A program made the translations under genes and the position numbers. Shown here in pieces: positions 24,865 through 33,229 of a DNA stretch of 64,000 nt. Position 1 is the first letter of the stretch. Every line of letters begins with the position of its first letter. This stretch comes from Firmicutes bacterium UBA6806. Lineage in GTDB: Bacteria; Bacillota; Clostridia; Peptostreptococcales; Acidaminobacteraceae. The stretch covers positions 1-64,000 of the forward strand of contig DKFC01000008.1 in NCBI GenBank assembly GCA_002452745.1, written 5' to 3'. The notes beneath the pieces are model-generated. The model saw only the letters and a list, made by a program, of their open reading frames with translations. It was not told the origin of the DNA and did no database searches.

Positions 24865-25725
24865 CTATCCTTTGACACCACCCAGCGCCACACCTTCGAT
24901 TATATACTTTGAAAGCAGGAAGTAGACGATAAAGATTGGCAATACCGTCAAAGCCAGTCCTAGATAGACTGCACCATACTCGGTCTTGTAGATATCGCCT
25001 CTGAGCAGACTCACCATAATCGGCATGGTGTATTTTTCGTTCTTTGTCAGCAAAATCAACGGTAAGAAGAGATTGTTCCAGCTTGAGACGAAGGTAAAAA
25101 TCGCCTGTGTTGCCATTGCTGGTTTCATAATTGGCAACACAATTTTATTGAACGTATAAAACTCACCAGATCCATCTATTCTTGCAGATTCAACGAGTTC
25201 AAGGGGGAGTGAAGAAATCATGAACTGTCTCATAAAAAAGACGGCTGCCGGAGTTGCTATCGTTGGCAGTATTAATGCCAAGAAATTATTGGTCATGCCA
25301 ATTTTATACATAAATTGATAAAACCCAATGCTGGAAACCTGTGCTGGAATCATCATAACCGCCATAATAAATGTAAAAAAGGGCTGTCTAAGCTTCCAAT
25401 TGTAGGCCACTAGCGCATAGGCTGTCAGCGCTGAAAAGTAGATTGTGCAAAAAGTGGATGAAACTGATATGATCATGGAGTTGACAAGCCCCTTCATCGG
25501 ATCAAATGTCTTTCCAAGCAAGATGCTTATATTTTCAAATAAGTGAGTAGAAGGAATGAGCGAAAGTGCATCTTGCTGAATTTCAATAGTACTTCGAGTC
25601 GCATTCACAAGCATAATCCAAAATGGCAAAATACTCAAGACAGCCAAAATTATACATACACTATAAGCGATTATCTTGAACGAGATGCTCTGTCTTTTCT
25701 TTAGTTTTGTCTTTTTCATCTTCAC
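24865..25725 (-). CDS. Carbohydrate ABC transporter permease (MalG/AraQ type)
   Basis: This 286-residue inner-membrane permease has six predicted membrane helices after a basic N-terminus. It carries the EAA-type coupling motif ELVESARIDGSGEFYTFNKI, which docks to the ATPase. The gene overlaps the upstream permease gene by 4 bp (ATGA), so the two are translationally coupled. With the partner permease and the binding lipoprotein it should import an oligosaccharide or glycoside. No ATPase gene is present in the operon. Confidence 0.94.
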   Translation of the reverse strand: MKMKKTKLKKRQSISFKIIAYSVCIILAVLSILPFWIMLVNATRSTIEIQQDALSLIPSTHLFENISILLGKTFDPMKGLVNSMIISVSSTFCTIYFSALTAYALVAYNWKLRQPFFTFIMAVMMIPAQVSSIGFYQFMYKIGMTNNFLALILPTIATPAAVFFMRQFMISSLPLELVESARIDGSGEFYTFNKIVLPIMKPAMATQAIFTFVSSWNNLFLPLILLTKNEKYTMPIMVSLLRGDIYKTEYGAVYLGLALTVLPIFIVYFLLSKYIIEGVALGGVKG

Positions 25726-26699
25726 TGCACCTCCTGTCTCTTTTGAATTATCTTTCTCTCTCTAGCCAGTTTTTTAGCTTCTTTTCGTCTTGATAATTCG
25801 TCTTTATCCCTAAGAATATAGAAGAGAATTGCCGAGAAAACTGCAATAATTAAAAACATAATCATACTTGCTGCTGCAGCCCTGTTATATAGATAACTTC
25901 CACTAAAGGCTTGATTGTAAATAAAGACACTTGTGGTCAAAGTTGCATTGTCCGGCCCACCTTGCATGAATAATTTAGGAATATCAAACATGTTGAGCCC
26001 CCCAATCATACTGGTGACCAGTACATACAGCAAGATAGTCTTTAAATTCGGCAATGTGATATATAGGAACGACTGTAGCCCTGTGGTTCCATCTATTTCT
26101 GCCGCCTCATAAATCTCAGGATTTATTCCCAACACCCCTGATATGAGAATCAACATGGTATATCCATACCACATCCAGAACTGGATAAAGGCCACAATCC
26201 CACGCGCATTGCTCTTTTCGATGAGAAAATAAACAGGGCTATCTATGATGCCCATTTTCATCAGTAAGCTGTTCACAGGTCCCACCGGATACCCAAACAA
26301 CGAGTAAAAGAGTATGGCAATACTGGCAGCAGTAATGATGTTCGGCAGGTAAAAAAGAACCTTAAAAACGCCTTGTCCCTTTAATTTATTTCGGCGCGAT
26401 GTAAACCATGCCGTCAGCACCAGAGCCAATAAAATCTGAGGAATAAAATTTAAAGTCCAAATGATAAATGTATTTGAGAGAGCCTGCCTAAACGAACTGT
26501 TGTTTAACACTATTTGAAAATTCTGCAAGGGATTGTCGAGAAATTTCCAACTCGTTGCGGCTAGCCCTTTATAATCTGTAAAGCCAATGATAGCTGTATA
26601 GATTATTGGATACAGGGAAAAGATTAAAAAAACCGCTATGAAAGGGATGCTGAATATATATCCGTATTTTGCGTAACTAACGCTTTTCCGGCGTTTCAA
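25722..26699 (-). CDS. Carbohydrate ABC transporter permease (MalF/UgpA type)
   Basis: The 325-residue permease has six membrane helices and a long charged C-terminal tail. The EAA motif is seen as EIYEAAEIDGTTGLQSFLYI. It forms the heterodimer with the following permease. It is separated from the binding-protein gene by a 73-bp spacer with a 10-bp stem-loop. AGGAGG precedes the ATG. Confidence 0.94.
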   Translation of the reverse strand: MKRRKSVSYAKYGYIFSIPFIAVFLIFSLYPIIYTAIIGFTDYKGLAATSWKFLDNPLQNFQIVLNNSSFRQALSNTFIIWTLNFIPQILLALVLTAWFTSRRNKLKGQGVFKVLFYLPNIITAASIAILFYSLFGYPVGPVNSLLMKMGIIDSPVYFLIEKSNARGIVAFIQFWMWYGYTMLILISGVLGINPEIYEAAEIDGTTGLQSFLYITLPNLKTILLYVLVTSMIGGLNMFDIPKLFMQGGPDNATLTTSVFIYNQAFSGSYLYNRAAAASMIMFLIIAVFSAILFYILRDKDELSRRKEAKKLARERKIIQKRQEVQ

Positions 26700-26722
26700 T
26701 AGTAGTCACCTCCTGAAAATAA

Positions 26723-26763
26723 TTGGGATAGGTGACTGATTTATATCTTTCATCCTATCCCAA
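26723..26763 (-). other. Intercistronic stem-loop after the binding-protein gene
   Basis: TTGGGATAGG pairs perfectly with CCTATCCCAA around a 21-nt loop. Only AATTATTTTC follows on the minus strand, so it is probably a partial terminator or mRNA-stabilising element that lowers permease expression relative to the binding protein. Confidence 0.65.
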
Positions 26764-26772
26764 CCCCTTATG

Positions 26773-28155
26773 CTATTGCTCTACAATGATGTCCAGATTG
26801 TCTGCAACCATTTGTTTAAAGTCCCTGATTGCCTCTTCTCTGGTTTTGGTTCCAGCACTATAGGCTCTTACTTGGTCACGCCAGTAAATATTAATGGTTT
26901 CATCGTATTGAGTCAGGTTTTTTCCATTTGCGTACTGATTTGCTGGAATAAAGACATCAAACATGTTCTGACCACCTAAAAAGTCCAGTTTCCCATCTGA
27001 TAGGCTCATGACTTTACCAGATGCGACTGCATCCTTTGTTCCGCCTTCTCCATTGAGAGTTCCATTTGCCCACATGTATTGCAGGCCTTGTTCAGATGTG
27101 TCCAGTGTAATCCAGTTCAGTATTTCGCCAACTGCTTCTTTGTTGGGAGAAGAAGCTGAGCCAAATACCCAAGTTCCACCCCAGAAGAAACCTACAGGCG
27201 GCTCACAGACTGCCCAATCTCCATAAGTATCGCCGCTGTTGCCAGCAATAACATAATTAATCATCCAAGCTGGTCCAAAATATCCAAGTATTTTCTTTTC
27301 GCCAGCGTCTTTCATATCCGCAAACCACGCATCTTGCCAATCTTGCGTATCGTTGTGGAAGTTGTTGTCTTTCAGTTTTTTAGAGAGGTCTAAGAATTCT
27401 TCACGTTTAGGATCAATGTACAATTTTCCATCGACAACCCATCCCTTTTCAGAGCTGTTCTCAACAGGATGCCAAACGTCGCCATCACCAGAGACAATGC
27501 CGTAGCCCTTTGCCTTTAAATCAGCCGCTGCTTGATAAAATTTATCCCAGCCCGGTCCAATGATCTTGGCAATTTCAGCGGGGTCATCCGTTCCCCAAAC
27601 ATCTTTTGCAATTGATCTTCTGTAGATAAATGCACCACCTGTTGCCTGATATCCGAGGCCTACAACATCACCATCTTTGTTGCTGCCAATATCAATTGTG
27701 TACTGAGCAATGTCTGCATCCTCAACAGCCTTATCCACATCTATGCCTAAGTCCTTATAAGGTGCTGCAAATTGAGCTGCATCGCCTTGAGCATATTTGA
27801 GAACAAAAGCCGCTTCCGCAGTGTAGATATCTGGTGCGTCTTTGCCTCCTGATGCAAGCGCTTGATCGAGTGCTGGCTGGTATGCGCCTTCAGTTGTTGC
27901 AATAATAGTCGTACTCACTTCGTATTTTGCCGCAAAGTCTGGATGCATTTCCATATACTTGTCAATCATCTTTGGCACTTCATCTGTGAACGACCAGACA
28001 TTCAACACTGTTTTATCAGTGGCTCCTGTACTTGCCGCAGGTTCGCTTGCAGGCTCATTTGCCGGTGGCGCTGTTTGATCGCCGCCAGAGCTTCCACATG
28101 CGACTAAACTCACCATCATCATCGCAACCAAAATTAAACTCAATAGTTTTCTCAT
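26773..28155 (-). CDS. Extracellular sugar-binding lipoprotein of the ABC transporter
   Basis: The 460-residue protein has a lipoprotein signal peptide with lipobox LVAC (Cys about residue 20), a Ser/Pro/Ala-rich linker and a two-lobed solute-binding fold of the family 1 type. It would sit on the outer face of the membrane and hand oligosaccharides to the permeases. I chose the ATG at 28155, preceded by AAGGGGG. The specific sugar is not evident; the adjacent GH3 enzyme suggests beta-linked oligosaccharides. Confidence 0.92.
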   Translation of the reverse strand: MRKLLSLILVAMMMVSLVACGSSGGDQTAPPANEPASEPAASTGATDKTVLNVWSFTDEVPKMIDKYMEMHPDFAAKYEVSTTIIATTEGAYQPALDQALASGGKDAPDIYTAEAAFVLKYAQGDAAQFAAPYKDLGIDVDKAVEDADIAQYTIDIGSNKDGDVVGLGYQATGGAFIYRRSIAKDVWGTDDPAEIAKIIGPGWDKFYQAAADLKAKGYGIVSGDGDVWHPVENSSEKGWVVDGKLYIDPKREEFLDLSKKLKDNNFHNDTQDWQDAWFADMKDAGEKKILGYFGPAWMINYVIAGNSGDTYGDWAVCEPPVGFFWGGTWVFGSASSPNKEAVGEILNWITLDTSEQGLQYMWANGTLNGEGGTKDAVASGKVMSLSDGKLDFLGGQNMFDVFIPANQYANGKNLTQYDETINIYWRDQVRAYSAGTKTREEAIRDFKQMVADNLDIIVEQ

Positions 28156-28305
28156 TAGGTCCCCCTTTATCATTTGATAAATTTATTTATGTCAACTTAC
28201 TGGCTTACGCTATAGCCCTTTTCAGATTTGCAACACTGCAAATTCCGATTTCGCTATCCTGACAACAAGGCCTGCAAGTCTCCAACCATATAGCTCTATT
28301 GCTTC

Positions 28306-30399
28306 TTACAGATGCACCCTACATGAGACACTTTCGCTTCCAGTCAATTTATGACTTAGTTCATCAGGCTGACTAATACCTGCAAAGAGCGTGAAGACTT
28401 TGCCATCCACAAATCGCCTGCCGTCCTGATCCACCACTTCAAATGCCCTTTTATCCAGCTTGAAGTCAAGTTCAATATGTGAACCGCTTTTGAGATGCAC
28501 TCTCTTAAACCCACACAAATTGTAGTTCGCCACAGCCCATTTTGAGGTCTCATCTTTGATATATAGCTGTATGACTTCATCGGTATCTCTTTGTCCTATG
28601 TTTTCAACTTTCACTTTGACGTTTTGGTTTTCTGAATTGTATTCTATCTCTCGGCAAATCACTTTCGAGTAAGTGAGCCCATATCCAAATGGATAGAGAA
28701 TATTTCCCTGTGCATATCTATAGGTTCTATTCCGCATACTATAGTCTTCAAACTCAGGGAGCGCCTCAGCTGTTTCATAAAATGTAACTGGGAGTTTGCC
28801 CGATGGTGATACCTTTCCAAAGAGTATCTTTGCCAGAGCACGCCCACCCATTTGTCCTGGATAAAACGCCTGTAAAATTGCGTCTGCCCGTTCTCCCTTA
28901 ACGTTAATCGCACTGCCTGACATATTTATGATAATTGTAGGTTTTCCAACACCCAAGACCTTTTCAACTAATTTTTGCTGTGTCTTCGGCAAGTGTAAAT
29001 CCCTTTTATCTCCTGACGCAAACGCATTTCCAGTGTCTCCTTCTTCACCTTCTATCGTTGCATCCAGGCCGACACATAAAACCACGATATCTGCATGTTC
29101 TGCCACTGTCATGGCCTCAGCATAGCCATCCCCTGGCTCTGCCAGCGGCTGCAAGACACCGCTGAATAGATGACTCCCTTCTGAATAAAACACTCTACCA
29201 TCAAAAGAATCCCTTATACCCTCTAAAACGGTCTTATATTCATCGGCCGTTCCATAGTAATTGCCTCTCAGCGCATCTATGCTAGCAGCATTGGGCCCGA
29301 TGACACCTATGCTTTTAATCCTCGATTGATTCAGTGGCAAAATGCCATTATTTTTCAGCAGTACGATGGATTTTTCAGCACATTGAAGCGAAAATTGCTT
29401 ATGTGCCTCTGAACTTACCAGTTCATATCCTATGGTGTTAAATTCAGAATTTTCATCAAACAAGCCCAATTTAATCCGAGTCTTCATCAATCTAATCGCA
29501 GATTGAGTGATGGTCTCCTCGTCTATTAGCCCCTGTTTGATAGCCTCCATAATATGCTGATAGGTGTTCCCACAGTTGCAGTCACAGCCTGCTTTCAAAG
29601 CCATTGCCGCTGACTCCGCAGCGGTTTCAGTTATTTTGTGTTCCGTGTGAAAGTCCCTAATTGCCCAGCAATCTGAGACGAAGTGTCCATCGAATCCCCA
29701 TGATTTAAGTTTGCCCATCAGATAGTCACTGGCACATGCAGGTTCGCCATTGAGCCGATTATACGCCCCCATAACGCTCTCCACACCAGCTTCTCTAACC
29801 GCAGCCTCAAAAGCAGGCAGATAAGTTTCATTTAAATCTTTCTCGTTGATAACTGCATCAAATTTGTGCCTGATGCCTTCTGGTCCACTGTGTCCCGCAA
29901 AATGCTTTGCACAAGATGCCGTTTTTAGAATCTCTCCTTCACCTTGAAGCCCCTTTATGAATGCGACTCCGAGTCGCGCCGTAAGATATGGACATTCACC
30001 ATAAGTCTCTTGCCCACGCCCCCATCTGGGATCTCTAAATATATTGATATTGGGCGACCACATTGTCAATCCCTTGTAGATGCCTCTATCTCCCTGTTTA
30101 ACACTGGCGTTGTATTTAGCGCGCGCCTCTGTGGCACAGACATCTGCAACTGCTTTTATAACGTCCTCATCAAAGATTGCAGCAAGACCGATTGCCTGTG
30201 GAAACATCGTCGCAGTTCCCGCTCTGGCGATTCCATGCAAGCTCTCATTCCACCAATTATACGCTGGCACATCCAATCTCTCCACTGGAAATGCATCGTA
30301 CCTAAGCTGACTTGCCCTTTCTTCCAGTGTCATCCTTGAAACAAGATCTTCCGCACGTTCCCTTGCAGAATAGTTTTTATCTTTGTATCTCTCCATCAT
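28306..30399 (-). CDS. Glycoside hydrolase family 3 beta-glucosidase/beta-xylosidase
   Basis: This exo-acting glycosidase releases terminal beta-linked sugars. The protein (about 697 residues) has a GH3 N-terminal barrel, a C-terminal alpha/beta domain and a fibronectin III-like domain. Residue Asp243 in HFVSDCWAI is the expected nucleophile, and KHFAGHSGPE carries sugar-binding residues. The motifs HGIARAGTATMFPQAIGLAA and RDPRWGRGQETYGECP resemble the beta-xylosidase/beta-glucosidase clade. There is no signal peptide, so it should act in the cytoplasm on imported oligosaccharides. The start is one of two adjacent ATGs (30399 or 30396) after AAGGGG. Confidence 0.93.
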   Translation of the reverse strand: MMERYKDKNYSARERAEDLVSRMTLEERASQLRYDAFPVERLDVPAYNWWNESLHGIARAGTATMFPQAIGLAAIFDEDVIKAVADVCATEARAKYNASVKQGDRGIYKGLTMWSPNINIFRDPRWGRGQETYGECPYLTARLGVAFIKGLQGEGEILKTASCAKHFAGHSGPEGIRHKFDAVINEKDLNETYLPAFEAAVREAGVESVMGAYNRLNGEPACASDYLMGKLKSWGFDGHFVSDCWAIRDFHTEHKITETAAESAAMALKAGCDCNCGNTYQHIMEAIKQGLIDEETITQSAIRLMKTRIKLGLFDENSEFNTIGYELVSSEAHKQFSLQCAEKSIVLLKNNGILPLNQSRIKSIGVIGPNAASIDALRGNYYGTADEYKTVLEGIRDSFDGRVFYSEGSHLFSGVLQPLAEPGDGYAEAMTVAEHADIVVLCVGLDATIEGEEGDTGNAFASGDKRDLHLPKTQQKLVEKVLGVGKPTIIINMSGSAINVKGERADAILQAFYPGQMGGRALAKILFGKVSPSGKLPVTFYETAEALPEFEDYSMRNRTYRYAQGNILYPFGYGLTYSKVICREIEYNSENQNVKVKVENIGQRDTDEVIQLYIKDETSKWAVANYNLCGFKRVHLKSGSHIELDFKLDKRAFEVVDQDGRRFVDGKVFTLFAGISQPDELSHKLTGSESVSCRVHL

Positions 30400-30487
30400 C
30401 TGTTCCCCTTTATTTGCTGAGATGGATTGCCCAACTGCCAACGATGGCCTCTTCATTCGTCATCAAAAGGGGAGCTGTCTTATTTAC

Positions 30488-31489
30488 TCATATTCTAGGC
30501 TTTTGACAAGTTCCTCCGACCACAAGTTCCAATCCAACCGTTGTTTTGGTTCGCTCGATCTCTTTATTTTCTATTAAATTAATACACTCTAGAGCAGCAC
30601 CTCTTCCAAGTCCATTTGTATCTTGTTTTACTGTTGTGAGTCTAGGATGAGTCATCTCCCCCAGCTCCACACCATCAAATCCAGCCACAGATATATCTTC
30701 TGGAACTCTTATGCCTGCTTCTCTAAGCGTCTTGATGCCCCATAGCGCATCGTAATCATCAGGATAGATAATTGCCGTCGGTAAGTCCTTCGAATCAATG
30801 AGTTCTTGAGTTGCCTTCACAGTGGCACTTCTATCATAATATCTCGAACTGATAATTCTCTCCGTAAGCGAGGCCCTTTTCATCGCTTCTTTATATCCAT
30901 TGATCCGCTCTGTCGTTACGGCCGTCATATGCCCATGTAAATAGACGATTTCTCTATGCCCCAGCTCAATGAGATAATGCGTCAGCCTATTGAGTCCCTT
31001 GAAGTTATCTGATACGATACTGCTGACTTCAGCAGAGGAAAAATCAATTGTCACCACAGGAATTTCACTTTCCATCAGCTCGTGTACCTCTGGTGAATTG
31101 AAGTCGATGCAAGCAATAATAACACCATCCGTTTTTTTCATGCGACAATGCTCTAAGTACGTGGTCTCTTTAAGGCCCAGCTTTTTAGAGATAAAAGTCA
31201 GATCATATCCTGAAGCCTCTGCCTGTGCCTTTACCGCCTCCAAAATCTGCGCGAAAAAATAATGCGTCAGCCCACTGTTGCTTTCATCTTGAAATAGGAC
31301 GCCAATCGTCCATGTTTTTTTCGTACTCAATGCCCTTGCTTGAGTATTTGGAGTAAACCCCATTTCGGCTGCGGTTTTGAGGATACGTTCTTTTGTCTTT
31401 GAATTAATATCCGAATAATTGTTCAATGCTTTTGAAACAGTGGCGCTTGAACAACCGCATGCTTTCGCTATGTCGTAAATTGTGACCAT
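30488..31489 (-). CDS. LacI-family transcriptional regulator of the sugar operon
   Basis: The 333-residue protein has a LacI helix-turn-helix (MVTIYDIAKACGCSSATVSK), the hinge helix with PNTQARALSTKKT, and a periplasmic-binding-protein-like sensor domain ending ELVVGGTCQ. It is the first gene of its operon and likely represses itself together with the GH3 and ABC genes. Two matching 14-bp palindromes lie between its start and promoter. The inducer is probably a product of the GH3 enzyme or its substrate. Confidence 0.94.
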   Translation of the reverse strand: MVTIYDIAKACGCSSATVSKALNNYSDINSKTKERILKTAAEMGFTPNTQARALSTKKTWTIGVLFQDESNSGLTHYFFAQILEAVKAQAEASGYDLTFISKKLGLKETTYLEHCRMKKTDGVIIACIDFNSPEVHELMESEIPVVTIDFSSAEVSSIVSDNFKGLNRLTHYLIELGHREIVYLHGHMTAVTTERINGYKEAMKRASLTERIISSRYYDRSATVKATQELIDSKDLPTAIIYPDDYDALWGIKTLREAGIRVPEDISVAGFDGVELGEMTHPRLTTVKQDTNGLGRGAALECINLIENKEIERTKTTVGLELVVGGTCQKPRI

Positions 31490-31563
31490 GGATACCTCTC
31501 TTCAATATATTTTTTTATGAATTTTACCATAATTATGTTGAAAAGAAAATGTATGCCCTTTTC

Positions 31564-31577
31564 CGAAACCGCTTTCG
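31564..31577. promoter_or_regulatory. LacI-type operator O2
   Basis: CGAAACCGCTTTCG, identical to O1, centred 76 bp downstream of it (about seven helical turns). This fits cooperative binding or looping by a tetrameric or paired repressor. Confidence 0.75.
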
Positions 31578-31639
31578 TAATTTGCTAAAAAAAATTAAAG
31601 ATTGCTTGGAAATTCTTTTACATCAAGATTTTCTCTTCT

Positions 31640-31653
31640 CGAAACCGCTTTCG
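31640..31653. promoter_or_regulatory. LacI-type operator O1 overlapping the transcription start
   Basis: CGAAACCGCTTTCG lies directly after the -10 box, where bound repressor would block initiation. Its central CG and GAAAC/GTTTC-like arms are typical of LacI-family operators. Confidence 0.8.
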
Positions 31654-31661
31654 TTTTAAAA

Positions 31662-31690
31662 ATTATACAATTTATTTGCACCTTAGTCAA
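31662..31690 (-). promoter_or_regulatory. Promoter of the lacI-GH3-ABC operon
   Basis: TTGACT (31685-31690), a 17-bp spacer and TATAAT (31662-31667). The leader to the lacI start is about 165 nt and contains both operators. The rest of the 31490-31879 gap holds the tldE terminator. Confidence 0.8.
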
Positions 31691-31754
31691 CAGATTATTC
31701 ACATTTTATTCATATTTTTCTGATTTTTCCGACTTATTTAAAACGAAACATCCC

Positions 31755-31818
31755 ACTAAAAAAGCAGCAAACGGTCTTAAAAACACCTATTTTAGCGTCT
31801 TCGAACCATTCACTGCTC
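31755..31818 (-). terminator. Terminator of the tldD-tldE operon
   Basis: Arms 31805-31817 and 31763-31775 pair over 13 positions, with U-G/G-U wobbles valid only on the minus-strand RNA, around a 29-nt loop; TTTTTTAGT follows. Confidence 0.65.
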
Positions 31819-31879
31819 TATTTAACCATTTCTCTACTTGCTTCTTACTTGAGCCTTATGGACTCTCCATAAAGTCTTT

Positions 31880-33226
31880 TTATTCTCCCGATATTGAAAG
31901 TGCTCTTATTTTCACAGTTGGTGTTCCCATATATCCCGATCCCATAATCGTAAACGTCAAGTCGTTTGCAATCATTTCAATCTCTTGAATCATTTCAAAA
32001 TAATTTCCTGCAACTGTAATTTGACTCACAGGTCTATCTAGCTTTCCGTTTACAATTTTATAACCATAACACTGAAGCGAAAAGTCACCGGAAATGGCGT
32101 TCACTCCAGCATGGAGACCTTGGAGTCCAGTAAGATAATATCCATCTTTTACACTTCCAATGATATTTTCTGCTGTGTCATCCCCTGCTTTGAGATAGAT
32201 ATTGGTCGGAGATATACCAAGCGTTCCCTTGTAAGAGCCCTTGCTGGCATTTCCAGTAGAGGCAACGCCATCTTTAGTCGCCGTCTTTAGGTTATGGAGA
32301 TATGTCAGCAGTTTGCCGTCTTCCACAATTGCCTTGCAATAGGTCGCAACACCCTCCGCATCAAAGGAAGAGGAACCTATGCCATCTGGCATATGAGGAT
32401 CGTCTATCAATGTAAAAGACTCTGACGCAATTTTTTCGCCAATCTTACCTTTTAATTTTGACAGATTCTTGTGGACGCTCTCAGCAGAATAGACACCATT
32501 ATACGTGCTCATGAGCTCTGCAAAGGTATCATTTTTAAAGACCACTGGACAGGTCTTGGAAATGTCTGTTTTAGCGCCTAGCATGTTCAGGGCTTCTCTT
32601 GAGGCATCATCAGCGATTTTGTCACAGCTTAATTTTTCAAATCCACTTCCAAATTGATACCCCATCCCCGTTCTCGTATCACCATTTTCCTTTGCAGAAG
32701 CCACTGCATAGGCAAAACAATAATTATTCCTGTCTTCAACGTTCAGTCCCTTCGTATTGACAATTCTAATATAGACTTCAGATTCCTGGTAGGTGTTTGC
32801 TGTTACTTGATGTATTCTGCTATCCTTCGCCTCCACCATCTTTTCAAGTTCCATGAGGAAGTCTATTTTTTTGGGAATTTCGACTTTTTCAAGTTCAGGG
32901 TTATACATATCTATAGTCTTATAGTCACCGCTTCCATCATGCATCACCACAAGGTCATCGTTTTCATTGACCAATGCGTTTTCATATGCAGAATCAATCA
33001 AGAATGGAATTGAATCCTCTGTCAGCTTCTCAGTATAAGCATATCCAACCTTTCCTTTTACCAAAGCTCTATATGACATGCCCCCATTTTCAGAGAGGCT
33101 GTACTTGTCAATTGCCTGTTTATATACTGAAACTGAGAAATTCTTGGCAGTTTGATAATAGACTTCTTGATCTTCAAACCCCTTTTCCTCACCTGCTTCA
33201 AACAGTTTCTTTATAAATTGTTCCAT
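31880..33226 (-). CDS. tldE: TldE/PmbA-type peptidase subunit
   Basis: This partner of TldD helps form a heterodimeric peptidase that opens unfolded peptides; it lacks metal ligands itself. The 448-residue protein aligns with the PmbA/TldE family and has no HExxxH motif. Recognisable segments include SSSFDAEGVATYCKAIVEDG and GIMGSGYMG-like sequence near the end (TIMGSGYMGTPTVKI). It starts 3 bp after tldD. In E. coli TldD/TldE acts on microcin B17 and CcdA; the target here is unknown. Confidence 0.93.
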   Translation of the reverse strand: MEQFIKKLFEAGEEKGFEDQEVYYQTAKNFSVSVYKQAIDKYSLSENGGMSYRALVKGKVGYAYTEKLTEDSIPFLIDSAYENALVNENDDLVVMHDGSGDYKTIDMYNPELEKVEIPKKIDFLMELEKMVEAKDSRIHQVTANTYQESEVYIRIVNTKGLNVEDRNNYCFAYAVASAKENGDTRTGMGYQFGSGFEKLSCDKIADDASREALNMLGAKTDISKTCPVVFKNDTFAELMSTYNGVYSAESVHKNLSKLKGKIGEKIASESFTLIDDPHMPDGIGSSSFDAEGVATYCKAIVEDGKLLTYLHNLKTATKDGVASTGNASKGSYKGTLGISPTNIYLKAGDDTAENIIGSVKDGYYLTGLQGLHAGVNAISGDFSLQCYGYKIVNGKLDRPVSQITVAGNYFEMIQEIEMIANDLTFTIMGSGYMGTPTVKIRALSISGE

Positions 33227-33229
33227 TGC

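Noticed and set aside
31602..31988. 128-residue plus-strand open frame in the lacI-tldE gap
   Set aside because: It runs through the lacI promoter, operator O1, the tldE terminator and the end of tldE, and has no ribosome-binding site.
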